From CACEUX01 sp964404235 (GTDB lineage Bacteria > Fidelibacterota > Marinisomatia > Marinisomatales > UBA1611): DNA of 5,288 nucleotides. Below the pieces are notes generated by a model. That model had not been told where the DNA came from and ran no database searches. It worked only from the letters and a program-made list of their open reading frames with translations. The stretch lies in contig CAYOJL010000114.1 of assembly GCA_964404235.1 (NCBI GenBank), forward strand, positions 1 through 5,288, read 5' to 3'. Of the stretch, positions 1-5,288 are shown one piece after another. Positions within the stretch are counted from its first letter, which is position 1; each line of letters starts with the position of its first letter. The position numbers and the translations under genes are program-made.

Positions 1-646
1 TCAAGGCCAGAGAAATCGTTTCAAGATCTCTCATCTCACCAACCAATATCACATCTGGATCCTCTCGAAGAGCGGAGCGCATAGCATTAGCAAAACTATG
101 TGTATTTGCACCAAGTTCTCTCTGATTAATGAGACTCTCTTTTGTATCATGATAGTACTCTACTGGATCCTCAATGGTAATGATATGACAGCGCATTTGG
201 GTATTGATATGGTCTACCATGGCTGCCAAGGTCGTACTCTTTCCAGAGCCTGTCGGTCCTGTCAAAAGCACTAGCCCTCTATCCATAAGAGCGAGATTTT
301 TCAAGACTGGTGGAATCCCAAGATCATCAAAGTCTTTTACAACCTCTGGGATGGTACGAAATACTCCAGCCAACCCTTTGATCTGATTAAAGAGATTCAC
401 CCTAAATCTCCCTTTTCCCTCCAGACTTGTAGAACAATCGATCTCTTTATTTTCTTCAAAAAGTTTTAACTGGTCCTCATCCAATACCTGCGGCAATATG
501 AACTCCATATCTTTTTGCTTCAGTGGATCCATATTAAGTGTCTTCATGGTACCGTTTATCCTTACCATTGGTATAGAGCCAACACTCAAGTGGAGATCTG
601 AGGCTCCACTATCAACAGAATAAGAAAGTAACTTATTTAGGTCCAT
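1..646 (-). CDS. pilT: Type IV pilus retraction ATPase PilT (N-terminal 215 codons, cut by the left edge)
   Basis: Secretion-type AAA+ ATPase that powers pilus disassembly and retraction from the cytoplasmic face of the type IV pilus machine. The reading frame starts with ATG at 646-644 (MDLNKLLSYS) and is open to the left edge. Residues 1-100 form the PAS-like N-terminal domain, with SDLHLSVG at 16-23 and RFRVNLF at 80-86. The Walker A loop GPTGSGKST is at 130-138 (Lys136). The Asp box IEDPVEY is at 158-164 (Glu163). Walker B DVILVGEMRD is at 198-207 (Glu204), within ALREDPDVILVGEMRDLETI. This numbering matches my recollection of P. aeruginosa PilT (344 aa), so about 60% is present. The His box and C-terminal AIRNLIRE region lie outside the window. 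The N-terminus begins directly at the PAS-like domain, without the extra N-terminal domain of PilB/GspE, which favours PilT or the close paralogue PilU. The start is 6 nt after the pilin stop, so the two genes are almost certainly cotranscribed. Confidence 0.95.
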   Translation of the reverse strand, partial: MDLNKLLSYSVDSGASDLHLSVGSIPMVRINGTMKTLNMDPLKQKDMEFILPQVLDEDQLKLFEENKEIDCSTSLEGKGRFRVNLFNQIKGLAGVFRTIPEVVKDFDDLGIPPVLKNLALMDRGLVLLTGPTGSGKSTTLAAMVDHINTQMRCHIITIEDPVEYYHDTKESLINQRELGANTHSFANAMRSALREDPDVILVGEMRDLETISLAL

Positions 647-652
647 CTAGTA

Positions 653-1066
653 CTATTCTCCTTCAGGCGAACCATACCCTGTAAATTTTCCAAGATCAGC
701 ATCGTATACGACCTGATGACCTGCACCTCCTGACATTTCTTCTGTACTTGTTGAAGTGATACGACCACCCTGGTCACTTAGCTGTAGATCGAAGGACCAT
801 TTTAGTTTTGTTGAGCGACTGACATCCAATTGTCCTGCTCTCTCTAGTTCATCTATCTCAGAAGGCCACTCACCCCTTGTCTGGTAGTACATCTTTGACG
901 CATTATTGATATTTGACATCACTGTTCTTGCCTCAGATGCATATGAGCTTTTCACATAATCTAGATAGGTAGGTAATGCTATTACCGCAAGTATTGCTAC
1001 AATAACAACCACAACCATGATCTCGATCATAGTAAAACCTGATCGAGTGCTTCGTTTTAGTTTCAT
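653..1066 (-). CDS. Type IV prepilin (PilA-like major or minor pilin)
   Basis: Encodes a 137-residue type IV pilin precursor. It has a short basic leader (MKLKRSTRSG, residues 1-10) followed by the prepilin peptidase site G10/F11, giving G^FTMIE with the conserved Glu at mature +5 (Glu15). A hydrophobic helix follows at about residues 14-30 (IEIMVVVVIVAILAVIALP). It anchors the subunit in the inner membrane before assembly and packs in the filament core. The mature protein would be 127 residues. The C-terminal head has no cysteine, so it lacks the disulfide-bonded D-loop of proteobacterial PilA. It ends in a Gly-rich tail, with GGAGHQVVYD at 112-121 and GYGSPEGE at 130-137. The start is supported by AAGGA 10 nt upstream. 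The gene lies between a terminator upstream and pilT downstream. A GspG-type pseudopilin has a similar N-terminus, but the adjacent pilT favours a pilus subunit. Whether it is the major or a minor pilin cannot be told here. Confidence 0.9.
   Translation of the reverse strand: MKLKRSTRSGFTMIEIMVVVVIVAILAVIALPTYLDYVKSSYASEARTVMSNINNASKMYYQTRGEWPSEIDELERAGQLDVSRSTKLKWSFDLQLSDQGGRITSTSTEEMSGGAGHQVVYDADLGKFTGYGSPEGE
657..663 (-). promoter_or_regulatory. Ribosome-binding site of pilT inside the pilin coding end
   Basis: The minus strand reads AAGGAGA at 663-657, followed by 10 nt and then ATG at 646. It is a strong Shine-Dalgarno sequence that fixes the pilT start. It lies in the codons for the final Glu-Gly-Glu of the pilin, so ribosomes finishing the pilin cross it. 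This suggests translational coupling. Confidence 0.8.
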
Positions 1067-1076
1067 ACCTGATATA

Positions 1077-1081
1077 TCCTT
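1077..1081 (-). promoter_or_regulatory. Ribosome-binding site of the pilin gene
   Basis: The minus strand reads AAGGA at 1081-1077, 10 nt before the ATG at 1066. It supports the start that gives a canonical short prepilin leader. Confidence 0.65.
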
Positions 1082-1089
1082 ATTTTAAT

Positions 1090-1131
1090 ATTATCAATTA
1101 CTTATAAAATCTTGGTCTTTCTGAGATAGAA
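1090..1131 (-). promoter_or_regulatory. Possible pilin promoter region (weak)
   Basis: Between the terminator and the pilin ribosome-binding site the minus strand is very AT-rich. It holds two -10-like hexamers, TATAAG at 1106-1101 and GATAAT at 1095-1090. The first would leave a leader of about 28 nt. Neither has a good -35 box: TTCTAT at 1131-1126 is 19 nt from TATAAG and a poor match. I saw no sigma-54 GG-N10-GC pattern. A promoter is expected because a terminator lies upstream, but its exact position is a guess. Confidence 0.25.
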
Positions 1132-1163
1132 CGCACCTATCCCCTACTCACTAAGAAAACGTT

Positions 1164-1189
1164 AAAAAGTGTGATTTTACTCACACTTT
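1164..1189 (-). terminator. Rho-independent terminator after the protease gene
   Basis: The minus strand reads AAAGTGTGA (1189-1181), a 6-nt loop GTAAAA (1180-1175), then TCACACTTT (1174-1166). This is a perfect 9-bp stem. The T run covers 1168-1164, its first three bases forming the end of the stem. The hairpin begins 8 nt after the TAG stop of the large gene. The T tract is short and follows only on this strand, so termination should act on minus-strand transcripts and separate the protease unit from the pilin-pilT unit. Confidence 0.8.
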
Positions 1190-1196
1190 GCTCAAA

Positions 1197-4100
1197 CTAT
1201 TTGAGGAACAGAACTTTTTGTGTGCCTTTGTAAGACCCGCTTGTAAAGTGTATAAGATAAACACCAGTTGAAACCTTGTTCCCATCTTTATCCTTTGCAT
1301 CCCATTCAATCTCATAATTTCCTGCACTCATAGGTGCATTTTTTAGCGTTCTGATAAGCCTTCCACTCATATCAAAGATTCTTAACTTGACCTTACCGTG
1401 CTCTGCCACACTAAATGCGATCCTGGTCTTTGGATTAAATGGATTTGGGTAAGGTTTATGAAGGGCGAAATTATTGGGAACTTGATCAACATCCAACTCA
1501 AGAAGTTCGGATATATCGAAGATCACACCGTTGAACTCTATCTCTTCTATATCAAATAGATGGTCAGTTCCATCTCTGTCGGACTCAAGATCGATTATGT
1601 GGTAGGAGGAGTCATCCGTTGCATGGGGCGGAATTATAACATACTCATCTCGACTCCCTCCATAAATAGCTCTATCAACCCCTTCTGAACCATGGATAAT
1701 ATCATCACTAAGTGATCCTAGAAATAAATTATCCCCAAAATTCCCTTGAAAATTATTTACATAATCATTTCCATATACATTCACGGGACCTTCACCATAA
1801 AGAGTAATATCTGTCAGGTATTGTGACCGATATGTATAATCCAGATCATTCTGTCGTTCTAAATAAAAGTCATTGTTGAAGGTCTCTGGTAACGATGCTG
1901 AATACTGCCATGTCTCACCCATGAAACCTTCGATAATATTATACAATCCAGGATCTCCAGATACCATGGACTCTCGATCAATAAAGGCATATTCATGGTC
2001 ACCACAGTATCCATCTCCCGAGGGGTCATGTCCCCAAATACCAAAATAACATTCCATACCCATCGCAAGGTATTCTTCATCATAGTCCTCAGAAGGTAGA
2101 TCGAATAATGGATTATAGTATTCATTAGCGATTGCCTCAGCCATTGCCTCTTCAATGGCATATTGCATTCCTGGGGCTGCTAATTGGATGCCATATCCAT
2201 GGACAAAATGTAATACTTCCTCATAGGTCGCATCACGCTCTGAACTATTCATATATGCTGAGCTACCCTCAGGATGAACTTCAGTTGCAAGTAGGTCTTG
2301 TCCCTGAACACCAGAATCGATCAATTCCCAGAGATCTTCATTTTCATATTCATCCTCATCATTCAATAGGAATAGTATGGCATTTGTTGTAGCAATAGCA
2401 TTGGCTATAAGGGTCTTACTACTGCCCCATTCACTCTCAGGTATATCTACTAGGTAAGATTCAAGAACACGCCTAGTATGAAGTATCTGATCGACTGTAA
2501 AATCTTCCTGTATCAATATCTGTATTAGGTCCTCATTTGGAGCTACTACGTGGGTATACCTTGTTGCAACTGCAGAGAATAATGGGTCTACATCATCAGG
2601 AAGTGTAACGATCCCATCTTCAGATTCAGATATATCGATATAGGGCAATGTAGGTGTTGAATTATCTCCAGTTACCGTTAACGTTACAGGAACTGCAACT
2701 GGATCCGCTGTGGGGCTGATGATATTAATAGATGCGGCATAGTTACCTTCATCAAGAGCCATTGCAACAGCCTGAGCATAAATATTAATTGATTGATCAC
2801 CATTCAATGAACCCTCCAGGCTACCATTATCAGAAGACAGGGTTAGCCAAGGAACTATATCTGAAGAATATGCCCTAGCTTCCCAGGAGAGTCCATTCGA
2901 TGCAAAACCTTCCCCGACAGATGATATCTGTGTCCCTTCTGTACCACTCAAATTCTGCCATCCTATAGTTGACTGATCTGTAGTACCAGTCATCTGATCA
3001 TAGTTACACTTGAATCTCCCATCAGAGTATAAGACTATTTGGAAATCGTAAGTTCCTGAACCAGCTGTTCCTTCCCATCGAACTACATCATCGAACCAAA
3101 CAACCACACGATCATCATTAGTATGATAATATATATCTCCTGATGCGTTTGAATTACCGTTATCATTATTTGGATTGAGATCATCAAAGAATCCAAAGAT
3201 CGCAGGCCTAGGCATAGAAGAGGATGGGATATCACCATTTTCCCAAACGGTCGCATTCTCGCTATCCCAGCCTACCCATCCATTGGCATTGACGTTTAGA
3301 TAATCATAGGTCTCTGCAAAAAAATCAAAATCGAATGGAAGAGAAATTGTTTGTGAAGAGAATTGATCATTCCCAGGGAATGTTAATTGTGTTGAAATAT
3401 CTTCTATATCTATCCATTCAAATGACATATCTGGCTCATCTGTGGATGTTGTCCAGTAATAATTTCCACCATCGGGACCACCTTGGGGGTTCAGATATGA
3501 TTCTGAACTCGAAACAATAGCCTGGTAATCCAGAACGGTCTCAGGTTCCCCAACATTTGAGATCGTGATCATTTCAACATCATACTCTCCTGCATCCAGA
3601 TCAAAATTTAATGATGTCGGATCTACCGATATAATGGGTGAACCAAATGATACAGTGAAGGTTATTGAATCACCCGATGTAGAGACATTGTAAAGATTTA
3701 AACCACCTTGGGCACCGTTGCCATTATTGTAGAGGAAACATGATGGATCTGTATCATCATTTAGTTCTGTATGGTTATGATCAGCGCTGTAAGGCGCTTG
3801 ATCAAAATTACCAGTATTATTTAGATCTCCTCCTGGACGATAAACATATAATTCATCTGGGGGACCCTGCGCATTACCATTACCAGCCTCTGTATTGATC
3901 CTATAAGCCACCAGACCTGACCTTGGCCCCGGCGCATTCACATCATACATTCCTTCCTGTTTTCTGTACTCTAGGATAAAATATTCTGTTTCAGAATTTG
4001 GCGAGGGGATCTTATAAATGGTATTTTCCTGATCCTGAAGCGGATTTAAAGAATATGTGCCACTTTGGGTCAACTCTGTAAGTTCAACCCAATCAAAATA

Positions 4101-5174
4101 TTTCCATTTTGTAAAAGCACTTGGAAACTGGGGTGGATTACCATTTGAGGCCATAACATCCCATCCACCAACAGGGGTAGGAGCACCACCACCATTGTAG
4201 TGATAATAATCAGGCGCACCAAGGACATGACCAAATTCATGACAAAGTACACCAACATTATAATACCAAGACTCCGAAAGCATAAATAGATAATCATACA
4301 CTTGTGATCCATTTATATAGACATCTTGACCGTATAAAGCCCATCGGTGTGGCCATAATAGGTCAGCCCAATCACCAGGGCTACCGTAAACAACAAATGA
4401 AACAGCATCAACAAACCCATCATCATCTGCATCAACATCGATCAAAGGGGAAACGCTCGAGGTTATAGAGTTGACCGCATTTGCTAGAAGAGTGTGCTCT
4501 CTTTGTGCTCGTTCAGTAGCACTCTGGTAGCCATCTGGATTTGCATCAGAATAAGGCTCATAATAGCTCCTATTGTACTCATCAACATATGAAGTATTGG
4601 ATCCGTCAAAGGTACCAGGGTAGTGGAATGTATTCACCATCAATGCATTATAAGACACATCCCAAAAATAGTGCCTTAGAGATGGCTCATCTTCATCTGT
4701 CTGAAAGACCGCATCGTAGTATGCACGGTCATAAGGGAAATCTGGGTCATCTGCAAAACGTATGAATACATTGATCTGTGCGATCTCACCTGATGTAGGG
4801 GCATCCCTTCCACCTTGGTCCATATGCCCATGACCGTAAAAATCTTTATTCCTATTATATAGTTCTAGGCTGATCCCATACCCTGGCTCAAGTCCAATAC
4901 TCTGAGGATCTCCATGACCGACTCTTAGATCTGTTGGGAGAAGATCACCATCTAGACCTTTATCAGCATAGTAGTAGTATCCATCTTCAGGATCTAGAAC
5001 AATGGTAAAATCATTTATATCGTGTAGTCTTCGACCATATTGATCACCCGTAATAAAACAATGGATCATCTCACCATCAGGTTGTGTAATGGTCCTTGGG
5101 ATATCATCGAACCAAGTTGCATAGATATTAGAAAAGCTTAAACTAATTAAAAGGCATGGTCTTAGAATTCTCAT
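1197..5174 (-). CDS. Secreted multidomain M6-family zinc metalloprotease with T9SS sorting tail
   Basis: A 1325-residue exported protein, probably an extracellular or surface endopeptidase. Residues 1-19 are a signal peptide. Residues 22-110 resemble the M6 propeptide (IPRTITQPDGEMIHCFITGD, then DPEDGYYYYA). Residues 130-363 are the catalytic domain: INVFIRFADD (134-143), LRHYFWDVSYNALMV (166-180), an Asp-rich calcium-type loop DVDADDDGFVD (246-256), zinc motif HEFGHVLGAPD (312-322) and Met-turn-like WDVMA (338-342). Residues 365-511 are a beta-rich module typical after M6 catalytic domains. Residues 513-836 form a split BACON/Ig-like domain around a jelly-roll. Residues 846-1130 are an unknown domain, 1144-1181 an RTX-like stretch, and 1241-1325 the T9SS tail. 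The start is supported by the signal peptide and a modest AGG 8 nt upstream. The gene begins 37 nt after another tail-bearing gene and ends at a terminator. Proteolytic activity is inferred from family motifs; the substrate is unknown. An adhesin role for the C-terminal half is possible. Confidence 0.88.
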   Translation of the reverse strand: MRILRPCLLISLSFSNIYATWFDDIPRTITQPDGEMIHCFITGDQYGRRLHDINDFTIVLDPEDGYYYYADKGLDGDLLPTDLRVGHGDPQSIGLEPGYGISLELYNRNKDFYGHGHMDQGGRDAPTSGEIAQINVFIRFADDPDFPYDRAYYDAVFQTDEDEPSLRHYFWDVSYNALMVNTFHYPGTFDGSNTSYVDEYNRSYYEPYSDANPDGYQSATERAQREHTLLANAVNSITSSVSPLIDVDADDDGFVDAVSFVVYGSPGDWADLLWPHRWALYGQDVYINGSQVYDYLFMLSESWYYNVGVLCHEFGHVLGAPDYYHYNGGGAPTPVGGWDVMASNGNPPQFPSAFTKWKYFDWVELTELTQSGTYSLNPLQDQENTIYKIPSPNSETEYFILEYRKQEGMYDVNAPGPRSGLVAYRINTEAGNGNAQGPPDELYVYRPGGDLNNTGNFDQAPYSADHNHTELNDDTDPSCFLYNNGNGAQGGLNLYNVSTSGDSITFTVSFGSPIISVDPTSLNFDLDAGEYDVEMITISNVGEPETVLDYQAIVSSSESYLNPQGGPDGGNYYWTTSTDEPDMSFEWIDIEDISTQLTFPGNDQFSSQTISLPFDFDFFAETYDYLNVNANGWVGWDSENATVWENGDIPSSSMPRPAIFGFFDDLNPNNDNGNSNASGDIYYHTNDDRVVVWFDDVVRWEGTAGSGTYDFQIVLYSDGRFKCNYDQMTGTTDQSTIGWQNLSGTEGTQISSVGEGFASNGLSWEARAYSSDIVPWLTLSSDNGSLEGSLNGDQSINIYAQAVAMALDEGNYAASINIISPTADPVAVPVTLTVTGDNSTPTLPYIDISESEDGIVTLPDDVDPLFSAVATRYTHVVAPNEDLIQILIQEDFTVDQILHTRRVLESYLVDIPESEWGSSKTLIANAIATTNAILFLLNDEDEYENEDLWELIDSGVQGQDLLATEVHPEGSSAYMNSSERDATYEEVLHFVHGYGIQLAAPGMQYAIEEAMAEAIANEYYNPLFDLPSEDYDEEYLAMGMECYFGIWGHDPSGDGYCGDHEYAFIDRESMVSGDPGLYNIIEGFMGETWQYSASLPETFNNDFYLERQNDLDYTYRSQYLTDITLYGEGPVNVYGNDYVNNFQGNFGDNLFLGSLSDDIIHGSEGVDRAIYGGSRDEYVIIPPHATDDSSYHIIDLESDRDGTDHLFDIEEIEFNGVIFDISELLELDVDQVPNNFALHKPYPNPFNPKTRIAFSVAEHGKVKLRIFDMSGRLIRTLKNAPMSAGNYEIEWDAKDKDGNKVSTGVYLIHFTSGSYKGTQKVLFLK
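1200..1454 (-). other. T9SS type A C-terminal sorting domain of the protease
   Basis: Residues 1241-1325. Features are PYPNPFNPKTRIAFSV, KVKLRIFDMSGRLIRTL, AGNYEIEWDAKDKDG, VSTGVYLIHF and the final KVLFLK. This is the FlgD-like beta-sandwich used as a type IX secretion signal, normally removed after crossing the outer membrane. It is basic, unlike the rest of the protein. Confidence 0.88.
1632..1745 (-). other. Single degenerate RTX-like (hemolysin-type) glycine/aspartate stretch
   Basis: Residues 1144-1181 read GNFGDNLFLGSLSDDIIHGS then EGVDRAIYGGSRDEY. This recalls one turn of a calcium-binding GGxGxDxUx beta-roll, followed by the usual aromatic strand. The glycine and aspartate spacing is only partly kept, and there is one block rather than a long array, so calcium binding is uncertain. 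Confidence 0.5.
1785..2639 (-). other. Uncharacterised domain with a degenerate zincin-like motif
   Basis: Residues 846-1130. It looks mainly alpha-helical at first (IQEDFTVDQILHTRRVLESY, TLIANAIATTNAILFLL). It contains EEVLHFVHGYGI at 985-996, then AIEEAMAEAIANEYY at 1006-1020. EEVLH lines up with HExxH but has Glu in place of the first His, and Glu1009 or Glu1013 sits where a gluzincin would place its third ligand. Further on is DPSGDGYCGDHEY (1050-1062), an Asp/Gly loop. Cys1042 and Cys1057 could pair. I cannot name the family. It vaguely resembles unnamed regions that precede RTX-like repeats in marine secreted proteins. Confidence 0.45.
2667..3638 (-). other. BACON/Ig-like domain interrupted by a jelly-roll insert
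   Basis: Residues 513-836. The first half reads PIISVDPTSLNFDLDAGE and runs on into ISNVGEP (539-545), and the second half reads PWLTLSSDNGSLEGSL then VPVTLTV. Together they resemble one BACON/choice-of-anchor beta-sandwich. Between them (about 575-770) lies a domain with FEWIDI, PFDFDFF, NGWVGW, GFFDDLNP, GTYDFQIVLYSDG and TIGWQN. This pattern is common in large secreted proteins of the T9SS-bearing phyla. A role as spacer or carbohydrate-binding module is inference. Confidence 0.55.
4209..4241 (-). other. M6 protease zinc-binding active-site motif
   Basis: Encodes HEFGHVLGAPD, residues 312-322. His312 and His316 would bind zinc and Glu313 would act as the general base. The extended HExxHxxGxxD form is usual in the M6 (immune inhibitor A-like) family. 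The downstream WDVMA (residues 338-342) fits the family's conserved Met region. All key residues are intact, so the domain is probably active. Confidence 0.9.
5118..5174 (-). other. Signal peptide of the M6 protease (residues 1-19)
   Basis: MRILRPCLLI begins with two arginines, followed by a short hydrophobic core (CLLISLSF) and a likely signal peptidase I site after Ile-Tyr-Ala19. Cys7 sits too early, and in the wrong context, for a lipobox. Export by Sec to the periplasm is expected before T9SS passage. Confidence 0.75.
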
Positions 5175-5211
5175 CTAAAATACCTAACTATTCATTTTTA
5201 GCAATGGTTGA

Positions 5212-5288
5212 TTATTTAAGTAGGATCATTTTTTGGGACTGACTTGCAATCCCATCTATCATTAATCGATAGATATAAGTACCCCCGC
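5212..5288 (-). CDS. C-terminal end of another T9SS-type secreted protein (5' part outside the window)
   Basis: The minus strand is open from the right edge to a TAA at 5214-5212. It encodes 24 visible residues starting GGTYIYRLMIDGIA and ending SQKMILLK. The pattern (S)GxYxYRL...G...S.KMxLLK is the last two strands of a T9SS type A sorting domain and parallels the end of the large protease next door. Nothing of the functional part is visible, so no activity can be assigned. The stop lies 37 nt before the protease start. That gap has no hairpin with a T run, which suggests one transcript for both genes. Confidence 0.75.
   Translation of the reverse strand, partial: GGTYIYRLMIDGIASQSQKMILLK

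Noticed and set aside
1..3. TCA at the left edge read as a minus-strand TGA stop for pilT
   Set aside because: In the pilT frame the last full codon is 4-2 (TTG, Leu), so this TGA is out of frame. The gene continues beyond the edge.
204..386. Plus-strand open frame of 60 codons
   Set aside because: It lies fully antisense to the well-conserved pilT coding sequence and has no recognisable protein features.
1..646. PilB/GspE assembly ATPase instead of PilT
   Set aside because: The protein starts directly at the PAS-like domain, and the Walker B context (LREDPDVILVGEMRDLETI) is PilT-like. PilU remains possible.
653..1066. GspG-type pseudopilin of a type II secretion system
   Set aside because: The N-terminal helix would fit, but the next gene is a retraction ATPase, which type II secretion systems lack. 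The head does not show the GspG pattern I would expect.
1101..1150. Sigma-54 promoter for the pilin
   Set aside because: GG and GC pairs occur in the GGGGATAGGTGC stretch, but the spacing is 8 nt rather than the required 10.
1859..2392. Open frames on both strands (minus 1859-2161, plus 2132-2392)
   Set aside because: Both overlap the continuous protease reading frame, have no domain signals, and are explained as out-of-frame shadows.
3335..3520. Plus-strand open frame of 61 codons
   Set aside because: It is antisense to the jelly-roll and BACON part of the protease, with no family resemblance.
4070..4765. Short frames (minus 4070-4312, plus 4541-4765)
   Set aside because: They overlap the M6 catalytic domain, including its zinc motif, in the wrong frame. 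The hydrophobic look of the minus frame is a by-product of the codons beneath it.
5175..5211. Terminator between the two tail-bearing genes
   Set aside because: Only a loose 4-bp pairing (CATT/AATG) is present and no T run follows it.

Overview
The window is an AT-leaning bacterial fragment. All recognisable genes lie on the minus strand, so transcription runs from high to low coordinates. The best taxonomic hint is the C-terminal tail of the large protein: a YPNPFNP motif, then a beta-sandwich ending in SxGVYxxxF...K.LFLK. This is the type A sorting signal of the type IX secretion system (T9SS), found across the Fibrobacteres-Chlorobi-Bacteroidetes superphylum and relatives such as Marinimicrobia, Calditrichaeota and Cloacimonetes. 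A T9SS-type cargo, a type IV pilin with PilT, and a very acidic secreted protein together suggest a non-Bacteroidetes member of that group, perhaps marine (Marinimicrobia-like). This placement is inference.

Layout in transcription order. (1) 5288-5212: the last 24 codons of a further secreted protein, a T9SS-type tail ending KMILLK-stop. (2) After a 37-nt gap with no visible terminator, 5174-1197: a 1325-residue secreted multidomain protein. In order it has a signal peptide, an M6-type propeptide, an M6 zinc metalloprotease domain (HEFGHVLGAPD), an Ig/BACON-like beta domain split by an inserted jelly-roll, an uncharacterised alpha-rich domain carrying a degenerate EEVLH motif, one RTX-like glycine/aspartate stretch, and the T9SS tail. 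(3) A clear hairpin terminator at 1164-1189. (4) A 97-nt AT-rich leader, then a type IV prepilin (1066-653). (5) Six bases later, a PilT-type retraction ATPase (646 to the left edge), whose ribosome-binding site lies inside the last codons of the pilin gene.

There are thus two units. One is a cargo-protease pair that is probably exported by T9SS and acts outside the cell. The other is a pilin-pilT pair for type IV pilus assembly and retraction. The terminator separates them, and nothing in the sequence shows that they cooperate. No RNA genes, insertion sequences, CRISPR arrays or attachment sites were seen. The longest stretch without a gene is 130 nt (1067-1196).
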